64,000 bases of DNA from NCBI GenBank assembly GCA_023381615.1, contig JAMCQL010000034.1, positions 21,439 to 85,438 on the forward strand, written 5' to 3'. Origin of the DNA: Bacteroidota bacterium. Its GTDB lineage: Bacteria > Bacteroidota > Ignavibacteria > Kryptoniales > JAKASW01. Both the position numbers and the translations under genes were made by a program. Below are positions 25,867-34,878 of this stretch, piece by piece (the first letter of the stretch is position 1; every line of letters starts with the position of its first letter). Below the pieces are notes generated by a model. It saw only the letters and a list, made by a program, of their open reading frames with translations. It was not told the origin of the DNA and made no database searches.

Positions 25867-26148
25867 TCACTTATTTTGACGCAACCCATTGTCTAAACGC
25901 TTAATCTTTTCCGCAGGGTCATTCGGACCAGACTCATGTTTTTGACCTTCGGATTTCCAAGCATTCAAATAATTTTCCATAATAAATGGCGCTGGAATAA
26001 AAACAGGCAGCGGATATTCTTGTGGCGAAATAAGCACCGCAGGCGGGTTGTAAAACATCTTATAGTTTTCGGCAAGCTTCTTCGTGCTCAACGTGTCTGC
26101 GTTTACCGTTCCAATCGAAACATATGCTGCCAAAAGAACCGCTATCAT
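25867..26148 (-). CDS. small secreted protein of unknown function
   Basis: 93 residues from the ATG at 26148, preceded by GAGGAG. Signal peptide MIAVLLAAYVSIGTVNA, then a short mature chain with a Pro-rich middle (NPPAVLISPQEYPLPVFIPAPF) and a charged C-terminus. No family recognised. Its end is 10 nt from the start of the Tyr-rich lipoprotein, whose Shine-Dalgarno sequence lies at the junction, so the two are probably made together. Confidence 0.6.
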   Translation of the reverse strand: MIAVLLAAYVSIGTVNADTLSTKKLAENYKMFYNPPAVLISPQEYPLPVFIPAPFIMENYLNAWKSEGQKHESGPNDPAEKIKRLDNGLRQNK

Positions 26149-26361
26149 CTCATCTCCTCGTCTTAATTTCAATAACAAATAAATTCAAAACAAGGTTCTT
26201 TCGAGGTCTTAAAATAAATTAATGCCACTTTCATAGACGGATAAATGACACCCGCGGTTACATCTACGAACGCGTTCAAACGATAATCTTTAACCTTGTT
26301 AAGGCTGAAAAGCTCTTTACCTTGACAATGTCTCCGAGCCAAAGTAGCGGGTGGCTGCCGC

Positions 26362-26398
26362 AACCTTGTCAAGGATAAAAAGAAACCTTGACAAGGTT
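26362..26398. repeat. 13-bp inverted repeat built of self-palindromic CCTTGNCAAGG units
   Basis: Arms AACCTTGTCAAGG (26362-26374) and CCTTGACAAGGTT (26386-26398) with an 11-nt A-rich loop. Each arm is itself nearly palindromic, and a related AACCTTGTTAAGG lies at about 26292. On the minus transcript it comes 7 nt after the stop of the YjbH-like gene and may serve as its transcript end. The rest of 26149-26361 shows nothing. Confidence 0.65.
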
Positions 26399-26404
26399 CT
26401 GTAG

Positions 26405-27184
26405 TTACATCGACTGGACGTATTCAATCCGAATTGTCCGCAGACTTCCTGTTTTCTTCAAGTCCAGAAGATTCTTGTAATCAAATTCGACAGTGAATCC
26501 GTTTCCGACGCTCCACCTTACTCCTGCGTTCAAATAACCCGGACCGGGCCTCGACAACTTATCCGGAAGTCCATTAGGATAATTGTCGTTGAGTCCGAAG
26601 TTATACTCCGCAACAATAGAAATATCGCGGCCTATCGTCTTGTCCGCGCCGACATAGAAATTCACATTCTTATTGCCGTCGCCGTTCTCAAGAGAATAAT
26701 TCACGCCCCCATGGATCCCGAGATAACCAAGCATTGTAAAATACTTTGAAGCCGCGGCAAAGAATCCCGGAGACTTGTATAAGTATCTGCTGTATTCTGG
26801 AATGTAGACGTCCTTTCCCTGCGAATCGAATCCGAGCGTGACTGCCGGGAAGCCTGCGGTTTCATCAACAACCCTGAAACGTATGTTGACACCGGGAAGT
26901 TTATTCCAATCGACAGCGCCGGAACCAATCACATTCGTGCCGCCATAACTCAGTCCGAATGTAAGTCTGTTGAACGCTCCGGCTTCCAGAGACACCAATA
27001 CACCGCTCATTTCGTAGAAGTGCACGCTCATCCCGATCATCCCATTATGCAAGATGCCCGCAGTCGGCATGTCGATTAAATATCGCGGCTCAACCTGCGC
27101 ATCGCTGCCCGCACTTCCAGTAACATTACCTGCAAATGCTGCAGATGATATCAAGATTGTTATGAGAAAGATTTTCAATTTCAT
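26405..27184 (-). CDS. YjbH-like outer-membrane beta-barrel protein
   Basis: 259 residues with signal peptide (SSAAFAG). The sequence RYLIDMPTAGILHNGMIGM, RLTFGLSYGGTNVIG, LPGVNIRFRVVDETAGFPAVTLGFDSQG recalls the barrel segments of YjbH/exopolysaccharide-linked outer-membrane proteins, here shorter than full-length YjbH (about 700). It ends a long minus-strand run, 12 nt after the amidohydrolase gene. A role in surface polysaccharide export would be guesswork. Confidence 0.65.
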   Translation of the reverse strand: MKLKIFLITILISSAAFAGNVTGSAGSDAQVEPRYLIDMPTAGILHNGMIGMSVHFYEMSGVLVSLEAGAFNRLTFGLSYGGTNVIGSGAVDWNKLPGVNIRFRVVDETAGFPAVTLGFDSQGKDVYIPEYSRYLYKSPGFFAAASKYFTMLGYLGIHGGVNYSLENGDGNKNVNFYVGADKTIGRDISIVAEYNFGLNDNYPNGLPDKLSRPGPGYLNAGVRWSVGNGFTVEFDYKNLLDLKKTGSLRTIRIEYVQSM

Positions 27185-27196
27185 TATCGCCTCCTT

Positions 27197-28591
27197 TCAA
27201 AATTCGTCCTCTCCAAAAACTTTTCGGATAACTTTGGGCAGCTTTATCTTTTGGGATTCAGCCTCAATTTCCGAAGGTCTTTCCGCTCTCGTCTCCGGAA
27301 TTCTTGGAGACGATAACTTCCCTTCTGAAACGAGAATGGTATTTTGCTCGTATTTTTTAAGTGCTTCAACTAATTCGATCTCTTCGTTTAGCAATTCGGC
27401 ATCATGGTACAGAAGCAGTTTCCTGTCCCTGTAAACAAATTCCCCGTCAAGCATCACATCCGAAACGTCAGAGTCGGTATAATCTTCAATAAACGCGCCC
27501 GCAGATTCCGAAGTCGGCAGCTTCTCGAGGCGGCGCGCAGAAAGTTTTCTCGCATCGACAAATGTTAAGTTGGCAACTTTGCCAACTTCAATGCTGCCAA
27601 GTTTTGAACTTAAATTGAACATTTCCGCGCCAACTCTCGTAGCGCTTGCCAAAACTTCTTCCGGTTCGCAGTCGAACTCGAGAAGCTTTTTCATTTGGGC
27701 AAAGATCCCGGGTGTTTCCCAATCGGAGCCGATCGCGTATTCGTAAAATATATTTCTGATCGACTTGAAATTTGGCTGGTTTAGTTTACCGGGAATCAAA
27801 ACGATCCTCGCACCCCCCGCTTTGGCGGCCTTCAAGGAATTGACAGGTGTACCATTAAGTCCGACTAGGACCGTAGCACTGCTGAGGAGCCCGCTCTTTT
27901 TTAGCAGTTGGATCAAATCCGAGTTGAAATTTGACTTCGTGGTTAATATATCTTCCTCGTCCTCATCCGTGTGTGTCATTATCCAGCCGGGTGAATCGGA
28001 ATTGCTCCGCGCAACCGCGCTCAATCCGAACAGCGTCAAGTCTTTTTGATATGGAACAAAATTTCCAGTCTTGAGATGTCGGTCAACCACTCGTCTCAAG
28101 AAACTACTCTGCTGTTCACCTTTTGCAAACGCGACCACATCAACGCCGGTCAATTTCACCGCCGAGTACATTCCGCGAGCACCTGCTTCGTCGCCAATCA
28201 CCGCAAACGCAATTCCGCCGACTCCCGATTGAAGTCCGCTGAAGAAAGCAAGGTGGTACAGCTTTTCGTAAAAATTTTCATCCTGCGCCTCAAGCGCGGC
28301 TTCAACTCTCAGAAGGGATTTTTCCTGCCATTGAGAGATCGGCTTTCTTGGCTCGACAGAGCGGCAAATGATAGCTTCGGGATGGAAATGGGCGTTGAAG
28401 AAGGTCGGCAGAACGATCTTACCGGCGGCGTCGACAATCTCGGCTTCGGGATACTTACGCTTGAGGACTTCTATGTCCTTCGACAACTCGACAATCAAAT
28501 TCGACCTTGTAGCGATGTTGAAAAATCCTGTCCACTTCTCATCGTTGCAAGTGAAACAGAAAGCGCCGGTGATAATTTTTGTCGAGTTCAT
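27197..28591 (-). CDS. amidohydrolase-superfamily protein
   Basis: 464 residues. Metal-binding HFHP near residue 70 (LPTFFNAHFHPEA), a central TIM barrel, THTDEDEED, and a late metal Asp in GSDWETPG; the C-terminal LGSIEVGKVANLTFVDA with a DVMLDGEFVYRD segment is the composite beta-domain typical of imidazolonepropionase/dihydroorotase-like hydrolases. Substrate unknown. There is no export signal, so cytoplasmic. Good Shine-Dalgarno GGAG. It sits 17 nt downstream of the glycosylasparaginase gene; a shared role in amide breakdown is possible. Confidence 0.85.
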   Translation of the reverse strand: MNSTKIITGAFCFTCNDEKWTGFFNIATRSNLIVELSKDIEVLKRKYPEAEIVDAAGKIVLPTFFNAHFHPEAIICRSVEPRKPISQWQEKSLLRVEAALEAQDENFYEKLYHLAFFSGLQSGVGGIAFAVIGDEAGARGMYSAVKLTGVDVVAFAKGEQQSSFLRRVVDRHLKTGNFVPYQKDLTLFGLSAVARSNSDSPGWIMTHTDEDEEDILTTKSNFNSDLIQLLKKSGLLSSATVLVGLNGTPVNSLKAAKAGGARIVLIPGKLNQPNFKSIRNIFYEYAIGSDWETPGIFAQMKKLLEFDCEPEEVLASATRVGAEMFNLSSKLGSIEVGKVANLTFVDARKLSARRLEKLPTSESAGAFIEDYTDSDVSDVMLDGEFVYRDRKLLLYHDAELLNEEIELVEALKKYEQNTILVSEGKLSSPRIPETRAERPSEIEAESQKIKLPKVIRKVFGEDEF

Positions 28592-28608
28592 CGCTCCGCC
28601 TTCACAGA

Positions 28609-29622
28609 CTACTCATATAAATATTTCGAATCGTACAACTTGTTCGTGCCGTCGTTGCGCAACGCGTACTGGAATCCTTTTCTAATTGCGGCGCCGCCAA
28701 CCTCTCCTTTCGTGTTCAATGCAATATATGCAAGTTGGAAACTTTTATCAGCCTTTATCATTTTCAAGTGGACTTCTATAGCGCGCTTAATTGCCACTTC
28801 ACAAGCCTCTTGCGGGCTCATTCCGCTCCTCATGCTTTCGACGACAAGATGGCTCCCGACAATTCTCATATTTGCTTCGCCAATTCCGGTGGATGCCGCA
28901 GCTCCAACCTTGCCATCAACATACAAACCGGCTCCAATGATCGGCGAATCTCCAACGCGCCCGTGAATTTTCCATGCAAGTCCGGATGTTGTAACTGCGC
29001 CGCTTATTCGTCCTTTCAAATCCATCGCGAGCATACCAATCGTATCATGGTTATCCTCCAAATCATTCATATCGTGCGGCGGAAGCCAATTGTCTTTGTC
29101 GCTCAAATTCTCCTTCCACTCCAGCCAACGTTTTCTTGCTTCGTCGGTCAGCAAATCCATCGGTTTAAATCCATGAGCCAACGCAAAACTGTAAGCGCCT
29201 TCGCTGACAAGAAGCACGTGCTTAGTTCGCTCCATGACTTTCCTCGCAACGCTGATCGGATTCTTGATATTCTGCAGGCAGCCGACTCCGCCGCAGTTTC
29301 CTCGCCAGTCCATTATGGAAGCGTCGAGCGTCACTTTCGTTTCCTCGTCAGGAAGTCCGCCGTAACCCACGCTCATAATGCTCGGATCGTCTTCGATCAC
29401 TCTGACTCCCTGTTCGACGGCATCGAGTGAATTTGCGCCGCCCATTAGAGTCTTCCAAGCGGTTTCATTCGCTTGCATCCCATAATTCCACGTCGAGATA
29501 ACGACTGGAGAAGCCATTTTGCCTCCGCTTCTGGTTATTAGCTTTGGTATTCCTAACTTGGTCGCTGTGTAGGCTCCGACTCCGACGACAGCGCTTTTTT
29601 TTATGAACTCGCGTCTTCTCAT
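28609..29622 (-). CDS. N4-(beta-N-acetylglucosaminyl)-L-asparaginase family Ntn-hydrolase, exported
   Basis: 337 residues. The N-terminus [20 protein letters not shown] looks like a twin-arginine signal. The family core is plain: TWNYGMQANETAWKTL, GGANSLDAVEQG, and the autoprocessing site with nucleophile Thr in DNHDTIGMLAMDL, then TTSGLAWKIHGRVGDSPIIGAGLY and ASTGIGE. The enzyme splits the bond between Asn and GlcNAc in glycopeptides or acts on isoaspartyl/asparagine amides. The ATGA overlap with the cysS stop shows co-translation. Exported localisation fits scavenging of glycopeptides. Confidence 0.9.
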   Translation of the reverse strand: MRRREFIKKSAVVGVGAYTATKLGIPKLITRSGGKMASPVVISTWNYGMQANETAWKTLMGGANSLDAVEQGVRVIEDDPSIMSVGYGGLPDEETKVTLDASIMDWRGNCGGVGCLQNIKNPISVARKVMERTKHVLLVSEGAYSFALAHGFKPMDLLTDEARKRWLEWKENLSDKDNWLPPHDMNDLEDNHDTIGMLAMDLKGRISGAVTTSGLAWKIHGRVGDSPIIGAGLYVDGKVGAAASTGIGEANMRIVGSHLVVESMRSGMSPQEACEVAIKRAIEVHLKMIKADKSFQLAYIALNTKGEVGGAAIRKGFQYALRNDGTNKLYDSKYLYE

Positions 29623-31082
29623 TTCACAACTCTATATGAAGTGCCATCCTTTTTGTCTTCGAGCACAACACCCATGTTTTGCAGCTCTGTGCGAATCATG
29701 TCAGCCAATTTAAAATCTTTATTTTGACGAGCGTCAGCGCGCATTTTGATAAGCAAATTTACAAGATCAGCTTCTAACTTTTCGTCGGCACCGTTATGAT
29801 CTTCCGAAGGAATTATCCCAAGCACGTCGCCGGCAAGTTTTTTTATGAAAGCATAAACTAATCCTGCAAACTCCTTACTCAACGAAATTGTCGAACTCAG
29901 CAACGAATTGACATCTTTCAACATCTCAAAAAGCGAGGCGATTGCCGCGGGAGTGTTGAAATCGTCCGACATTGACGCAAGCCATTCATTGTAATACCGC
30001 CGGAGATTAACCGGCTCTTCAGGAAGATTATCAAAATTAATCTCGACTTCCTTTTCACCGGCAATGCTTTTCAGCTGCCGGACAACATTCTTCAATCGCT
30101 CAAGCCCTTTACCGGCACCTTCGATTGCTTCATCGGAATAATCGAGCGGACTGCGATAATGACTCTGGAGAATGAAAAATCTAAGCGTAACGGGATCGTA
30201 TTTTTTGAACGCATCTTTCAGCGACACGAAATTGCCAAGCGACTTACTCATCTTCACGCCGTCAACGGTCACCATGTTGTTGTGCAGCCAATACCTGACA
30301 AATTGTTTCCCGGTTACCGCTTCGCTCTGGGCGATTTCGCATTCGTGATGCGGGAATTGATTTTCTATTCCGCCGCCGTGGATGTCGAATGTTTCCCCAA
30401 GGTATTTCATGCTCATCGTGGAGCACTCGAGATGCCAGCCGGGAAATCCTTCGCCCCACGGCGATTGCCATTTCATCAGATGTCCGGCCTCAGCCTTTTT
30501 CCAAAGCGCGAAGTCGGCGGGATTTCTTTTCTCGCTGCGGACATCAACTCTTGCGCCTGCAACAAGATCATCAAGACGCTTCCCTGAAAGTCTGCCGTAA
30601 TTCGGGAATTTCGTCACATCATAATAAACATTCCCGTCGGCTTCGTAAGCGTATCCTTTCGCGATAAGCTGCTTCACCATTTCAATTTGTTCGACAATAT
30701 GTCCCGCGGCCCGCGGCGAAATATTCGGCCTCTCCACTCCGAGCCTGTCCATATCTTCGAAGTAGCTTCTCATGTAAGTCTCGACGATCTCCATCGGTTC
30801 GACGCGATCCAGCCTTGCCTGCTTCTCGATCTTGTCCTCGCCTTCGTCCGCATTATCGGTGAGATGTCCAACATCGGTTATATTCTGCACATACAAAACC
30901 TTGTAACCGACAAAGCGGAAAAACTTCACAATGACATCGAACGACACATAACTCTTTGCATGACCTATATGAGAATGGTTGTAAACTGTCGGACCGCAGA
31001 CATACATTCCGACTCTGCCTTCTTGGAGCGGGACGAACTTTTCTTTTTGCCGCGTGAGTGAATTATAAAGAAAAATTGCCAT
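29619..31082 (-). CDS. cysS: cysteinyl-tRNA synthetase
   Basis: 487 residues. Class I synthetase charging tRNA-Cys. HIGH motif in [11 protein letters not shown], zinc Cys in YVCGPTVYN and [13 protein letters not shown] near residue 265, and the DALR region. I choose the ATG at 31082 ([14 protein letters not shown]), two nt after the endonuclease stop; a TTG two codons earlier is possible. The Shine-Dalgarno sequence is weak, so translation may depend on coupling to the upstream endonuclease gene, an odd dependence of an essential gene on a restriction system. Confidence 0.96.
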   Translation of the reverse strand: MAIFLYNSLTRQKEKFVPLQEGRVGMYVCGPTVYNHSHIGHAKSYVSFDVIVKFFRFVGYKVLYVQNITDVGHLTDNADEGEDKIEKQARLDRVEPMEIVETYMRSYFEDMDRLGVERPNISPRAAGHIVEQIEMVKQLIAKGYAYEADGNVYYDVTKFPNYGRLSGKRLDDLVAGARVDVRSEKRNPADFALWKKAEAGHLMKWQSPWGEGFPGWHLECSTMSMKYLGETFDIHGGGIENQFPHHECEIAQSEAVTGKQFVRYWLHNNMVTVDGVKMSKSLGNFVSLKDAFKKYDPVTLRFFILQSHYRSPLDYSDEAIEGAGKGLERLKNVVRQLKSIAGEKEVEINFDNLPEEPVNLRRYYNEWLASMSDDFNTPAAIASLFEMLKDVNSLLSSTISLSKEFAGLVYAFIKKLAGDVLGIIPSEDHNGADEKLEADLVNLLIKMRADARQNKDFKLADMIRTELQNMGVVLEDKKDGTSYRVVK

Positions 31083-31084
31083 AT

Positions 31085-31855
31085 TCAATCTATTTTTTCT
31101 AAGAACTTTTTCAAAAGCAACGAGCTGAAAACTGTCACACTTGCATTTTCGATCTTCTTAAACTCTTGTGAGCTCGGTTTTATCCATAGAACTCCATCAA
31201 CGATTGCAACTTTGTAGGCTTTTCCAGAAGTATTAGAAGCAAGTTTTAAAGCATCATCCAAACCTCTACCTTGATTTCCACCAGTCGCGCTAAGAAACTT
31301 TGCCTCTCCAACAACATACTTTCCGTTCGCCTTCCCAACAAAATCTGGCATCTTACTTAGGCCTAAGTTTAATTGGATATTAGAGAAATCTAATATTTGT
31401 TTGTCACTTCCATCAAGAATTGCAATTCCTTTTTTTGACTTGATAAAATCATCGATGGAAACAAGCTTAAAATTTTTCTTGAGCCAACGACCGAACTGTT
31501 GTCCCCTTGCTCGATTAGATTCTTTAGGAGCAAGAATCCCATCTCTCACCTCATCAAATCCTGCCTTATATAAAACCTCACAAATTCTTCTGACAGTCTT
31601 TGGATTGCGAGCAATGGCATTTCTATCTTCTCTTAAAAAACTTACATAAGAATCTTTAATTGGAAATTTTTCTAAATCGAGCAATTGGTTAATAAGTTGT
31701 TTGCAGTCTCTATTCTCGAATGATTTTCTTATTGCAGAAAGGATTCGATCGTTTACTTCTCTGAGTCCAGGGTCATTAGGATAAATATCATATAATTTGT
31801 CGAGGTAGTCTTTCGTTCTAGCGAGTTCAATTGTCTTTTTCCCCCAAGTATTCAT
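31085..31855 (-). CDS. type II-like restriction endonuclease (PD-(D/E)XK)
   Basis: 256 residues. The nuclease core is visible as MPDFVGKANGKYVVGEAKF: PD, spacing, then E-A-K. Around it are a helical N-terminal region and DALKLASNTSGKAYKVAIVDG. The gene overlaps the methyltransferase stop by 4 nt, so it should cut unmodified copies of the site that the methyltransferase protects. Recognition sequence cannot be predicted. Base composition is clearly AT-richer than recN and cysS on either side, pointing to transfer. Confidence 0.82.
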   Translation of the reverse strand: MNTWGKKTIELARTKDYLDKLYDIYPNDPGLREVNDRILSAIRKSFENRDCKQLINQLLDLEKFPIKDSYVSFLREDRNAIARNPKTVRRICEVLYKAGFDEVRDGILAPKESNRARGQQFGRWLKKNFKLVSIDDFIKSKKGIAILDGSDKQILDFSNIQLNLGLSKMPDFVGKANGKYVVGEAKFLSATGGNQGRGLDDALKLASNTSGKAYKVAIVDGVLWIKPSSQEFKKIENASVTVFSSLLLKKFLEKID

Positions 31856-33162
31856 TGATTGGTTCCCTTATGTAGTTTTTTGTCAATTGCTTCACATTCA
31901 TAAACCGTGAACTCCGATAAATTTGGTACTTCACGGAGTTTCTTTATTGTAGCTTGGATTGCTAGGACTGAATTATCTATGCCTATCCATCGCCTACCCA
32001 ACATCTCTGCTGCTAAAAGGGTTGTACCAGATCCTGAAAAACAATCTAATACAATATCCCCAGGATCAGATGTCGCGTTAATTATTCGTTTAAGCAACTC
32101 AAAGTTCTTCTCGGTAGGATATCTAGGATAAGGTGGATCTTTTAACTCCCACAAATCCTGTAATTTTTTCCCTTTCGATAATACCTCCTCTGCAAATATC
32201 TTCTTCCTTGGATTGCCTGTGCTTGACCATTCAATGAGGTTCATTTTATCTAACCGAGTCAATTCTTTCGGAGGAACTCGCCAGTGTCTACCGGACGGTG
32301 GAAAAAGACCATTCCAAGGCTGTCCTGTTGCCCCATTAGATGTTTCACCCGGTGCGTGTAAAGGCGTTGTTGTATACCTGCGACCACCAGAATCGATTTT
32401 GGGAAAAAGCCTCTCAATATCTTCCTTGGTCATCTCCACTCTTGGTTCGTTCCATAGGAAATTTTCAGATTTTGAATAGAACAATATTAAATCCTTTATA
32501 TTTCCAAAACCCTTTCTAGAAAAATTTTTAGGGTTGCATTTAATTCTTGTGATGTCATTTATAAAATGCTTTTCTCCAAATATTTCATCCATTAGGATTT
32601 TGATATAATGCCCCACCTTATAATCGTTATGGACAAAGATTGTACCATCATCGGACAATAAATCTCTAAGGAAAATCAATCTTTCCCTAATAAACTCAAG
32701 GTATTCAGACCCGACCATTTTATCACTGTAAGCAAGATTATCTCCATTGCCTGAACTTATTGTTGCAACCCTTCCATTGCCACTTCTAAATTCAAGACCT
32801 GTCGCAAATGGAGGATCAATATACACCTGTCGTATTTTACCTTTTAATCCACACTTAGTAACTAGTGCTTTTAATCCTAAGAGATTATCTCCGTGAATTA
32901 GAAGGTTCGGATCATCGTGAAAACCAATTTGCCCATAGGATTTTACTTCCAGGAGTATAGCATCTGGAACCGTTGCTATACACTCTGCGACAGTTTTCTT
33001 CCCTTCGTAATTCAAAGTGATCTTAGCTTTGGGAATGTCTATGACTTGTAGTGGCCATTGCGCAATTGTCTCATGAAGAATTGATGAACGATCGCTTCTT
33101 TTCAAATAAGCCGTTCTCTTATTTTCCTTTTTGGGAGACTTGTGTTTTGTGGTTCTCTTCAT
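31852..33162 (-). CDS. DNA methyltransferase, beta-class N4-cytosine/N6-adenine
   Basis: 436 residues. The catalytic motif IV (VYIDPPFATG, near residue 115) precedes the AdoMet-binding motif I (DCFSGSGTTLLAAEMLGRRWIGID, near residue 390), the order of beta-class amino-methyltransferases. DPPF points to adenine-N6 or cytosine-N4. It overlaps recN and the endonuclease genes by 4 nt each. AT-rich: the line at 32461-32520 has 14 G/C in 60 bases, against 33 in 60 at 33961-34020 in recN. Confidence 0.9.
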   Translation of the reverse strand: MKRTTKHKSPKKENKRTAYLKRSDRSSILHETIAQWPLQVIDIPKAKITLNYEGKKTVAECIATVPDAILLEVKSYGQIGFHDDPNLLIHGDNLLGLKALVTKCGLKGKIRQVYIDPPFATGLEFRSGNGRVATISSGNGDNLAYSDKMVGSEYLEFIRERLIFLRDLLSDDGTIFVHNDYKVGHYIKILMDEIFGEKHFINDITRIKCNPKNFSRKGFGNIKDLILFYSKSENFLWNEPRVEMTKEDIERLFPKIDSGGRRYTTTPLHAPGETSNGATGQPWNGLFPPSGRHWRVPPKELTRLDKMNLIEWSSTGNPRKKIFAEEVLSKGKKLQDLWELKDPPYPRYPTEKNFELLKRIINATSDPGDIVLDCFSGSGTTLLAAEMLGRRWIGIDNSVLAIQATIKKLREVPNLSEFTVYECEAIDKKLHKGTNQ

Positions 33163-34874
33163 TTTATCCCAATCATTTCCTTTGCCCCTGAGATACTTGC
33201 TTTCGTAATATCATCACCGCTCAGGAGACGTGCAACCTCTTTAACTCTCTCGTCTTCTGAAAGTTGCGACACCTGAGTTACGGCTCTTTTTCCTTTGACG
33301 ACCTTCTCAACGAGAAAATGTAGATCGGCTTTACCTGCTATCTGGGGAAGGTGCGTGATCGCGACTATTTGATGGAAACTCGAAAGGCTCTTCAAGGCGC
33401 GCGCAACTTTTGCGGCGACTCTTCCGCTGATTCCTGTGTCGATCTCGTCGAACACCAAAACCGGCAGTCGGTCGCTCTTTGCAAGTATTGTCTTAAGCGC
33501 CAGCATAATGCGGGATATTTCGCCTCCCGACGCTACTTTCACGAGCGGCTTCGGTTCTTCTCCAACATTTGTGGAAATGAAAAACTCGACGAAGTCAAAC
33601 CCTTTCTCATTTGTCTCATAATAGTCCGTTCCGAGTTTCACAAGCGGCTTGAGCGCGGCAACGCCGGCGGTATAAGTTCTATTTTCAACGTTGACTTCAA
33701 ATTTCGCTTTCTCGATCCCGATCTCGGCAAGCACATTGAAAATGCTGCGGGAAACCCGCTCGGCAACTTCCCTTCGTTTTGATGAAAGCCGCTCGGCAAT
33801 GTCGGAAAGTTTAGCCCGCGTTTCGGCGACTGACAATTCGAGTTTTGCGATCTCTTCATCGAAATTTTCGGCGAGCGCAAAATCCTTACCGATTTTCTCG
33901 CGATAAGAAATCACAGAGTCAATTGAACCGCCGTACTTTTTTTGAAGCATGCTCAGGGCGCCGAGCCGGTCACGAATTTCGTCGAGCCTCTGGGGATTGA
34001 AATCTATCCGGCTGCTGTAACTCTGCAAGAATCTCGTGATCTCGTCAACGATCGCGCGGGCACTTTCGCATTCCTCTTTCAGATTATCGAACGAGCGGTC
34101 TATTCCAGCTAAATCCTCGAGTTGGTTCCTGACTATCACAAGTTGGTCGTGGACGGAAGATTCGCTCTCATAAAGGAGTTCATACAACTTGTTCGTCGCT
34201 TCGTAGAGCTTTTCCGAATTCTCCAGTATTTTCAGTTCGGCTTCGAGCTTGTCCATTTCATCGGTTTGAGGTGCAACCGCATCTATTTCTTTTATCTGAA
34301 ACAAATATAAGTCGCGTTTCTCCTGCAGGGCATCACGCTTGGAGACAAGTTCCTTCAATTGGGAAATCAAACCGCTTAGTTCTTGATAGACATCGCGAAA
34401 ACTATTCAACAGCGCATCAAGCCCGCCGAAGTCATCTAGGAGGTCGATGTGCGTCTCTGCCCTCAGCAGTGATTGATGTTCGTGCTGGCCGTGCAGATCA
34501 ACTAACAGGTCTCCGAGAGTCTTCATCTGGGCAATCGGTATCGGCGTGTCGTTCACGAAAGCGCGTGTCTGGCCCTTCTGGTTGACTTCCCTGCGAACGA
34601 TTATCTCTTCATCCATTTCTGTCAGAGCGTCCGCAAGCATGCTCTTCACTTTGCGATTGCCGGAGATCGTGAAGATTCCCTCGACGACCGCTTTCTCCGC
34701 GCCCGATCGCACATCGTCTGCCGATGCACGCTCACCTAATATCAGGCTCAAGGCATCGATGATTATCGACTTCCCCGCCCCGGTTTCGCCGGTGATAATA
34801 TTCAAACCGGTTCCGAATTCAATCTCGAGCTCTTCGATCAAAGCGAAGTTTTTTATCGAAAGTGTTTTTAGCAT
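33159..34874 (-). CDS. recN: DNA repair protein RecN
   Basis: 571 residues, the normal length. SMC-like ATPase for double-strand-break repair: Walker A GETGAGKSIIIDALSLILGERA at the N-terminus, coiled-coil arms through the middle, then the signature KVASGGEISRIMLALK, Walker B LPVLVFDEIDTGISG and ITHLPQIAG. It starts 4 nt after metH part 2 and its stop overlaps the methyltransferase start. Confidence 0.96.
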   Translation of the reverse strand: MLKTLSIKNFALIEELEIEFGTGLNIITGETGAGKSIIIDALSLILGERASADDVRSGAEKAVVEGIFTISGNRKVKSMLADALTEMDEEIIVRREVNQKGQTRAFVNDTPIPIAQMKTLGDLLVDLHGQHEHQSLLRAETHIDLLDDFGGLDALLNSFRDVYQELSGLISQLKELVSKRDALQEKRDLYLFQIKEIDAVAPQTDEMDKLEAELKILENSEKLYEATNKLYELLYESESSVHDQLVIVRNQLEDLAGIDRSFDNLKEECESARAIVDEITRFLQSYSSRIDFNPQRLDEIRDRLGALSMLQKKYGGSIDSVISYREKIGKDFALAENFDEEIAKLELSVAETRAKLSDIAERLSSKRREVAERVSRSIFNVLAEIGIEKAKFEVNVENRTYTAGVAALKPLVKLGTDYYETNEKGFDFVEFFISTNVGEEPKPLVKVASGGEISRIMLALKTILAKSDRLPVLVFDEIDTGISGRVAAKVARALKSLSSFHQIVAITHLPQIAGKADLHFLVEKVVKGKRAVTQVSQLSEDERVKEVARLLSGDDITKASISGAKEMIGIK

Positions 34875-34878
34875 TCTG

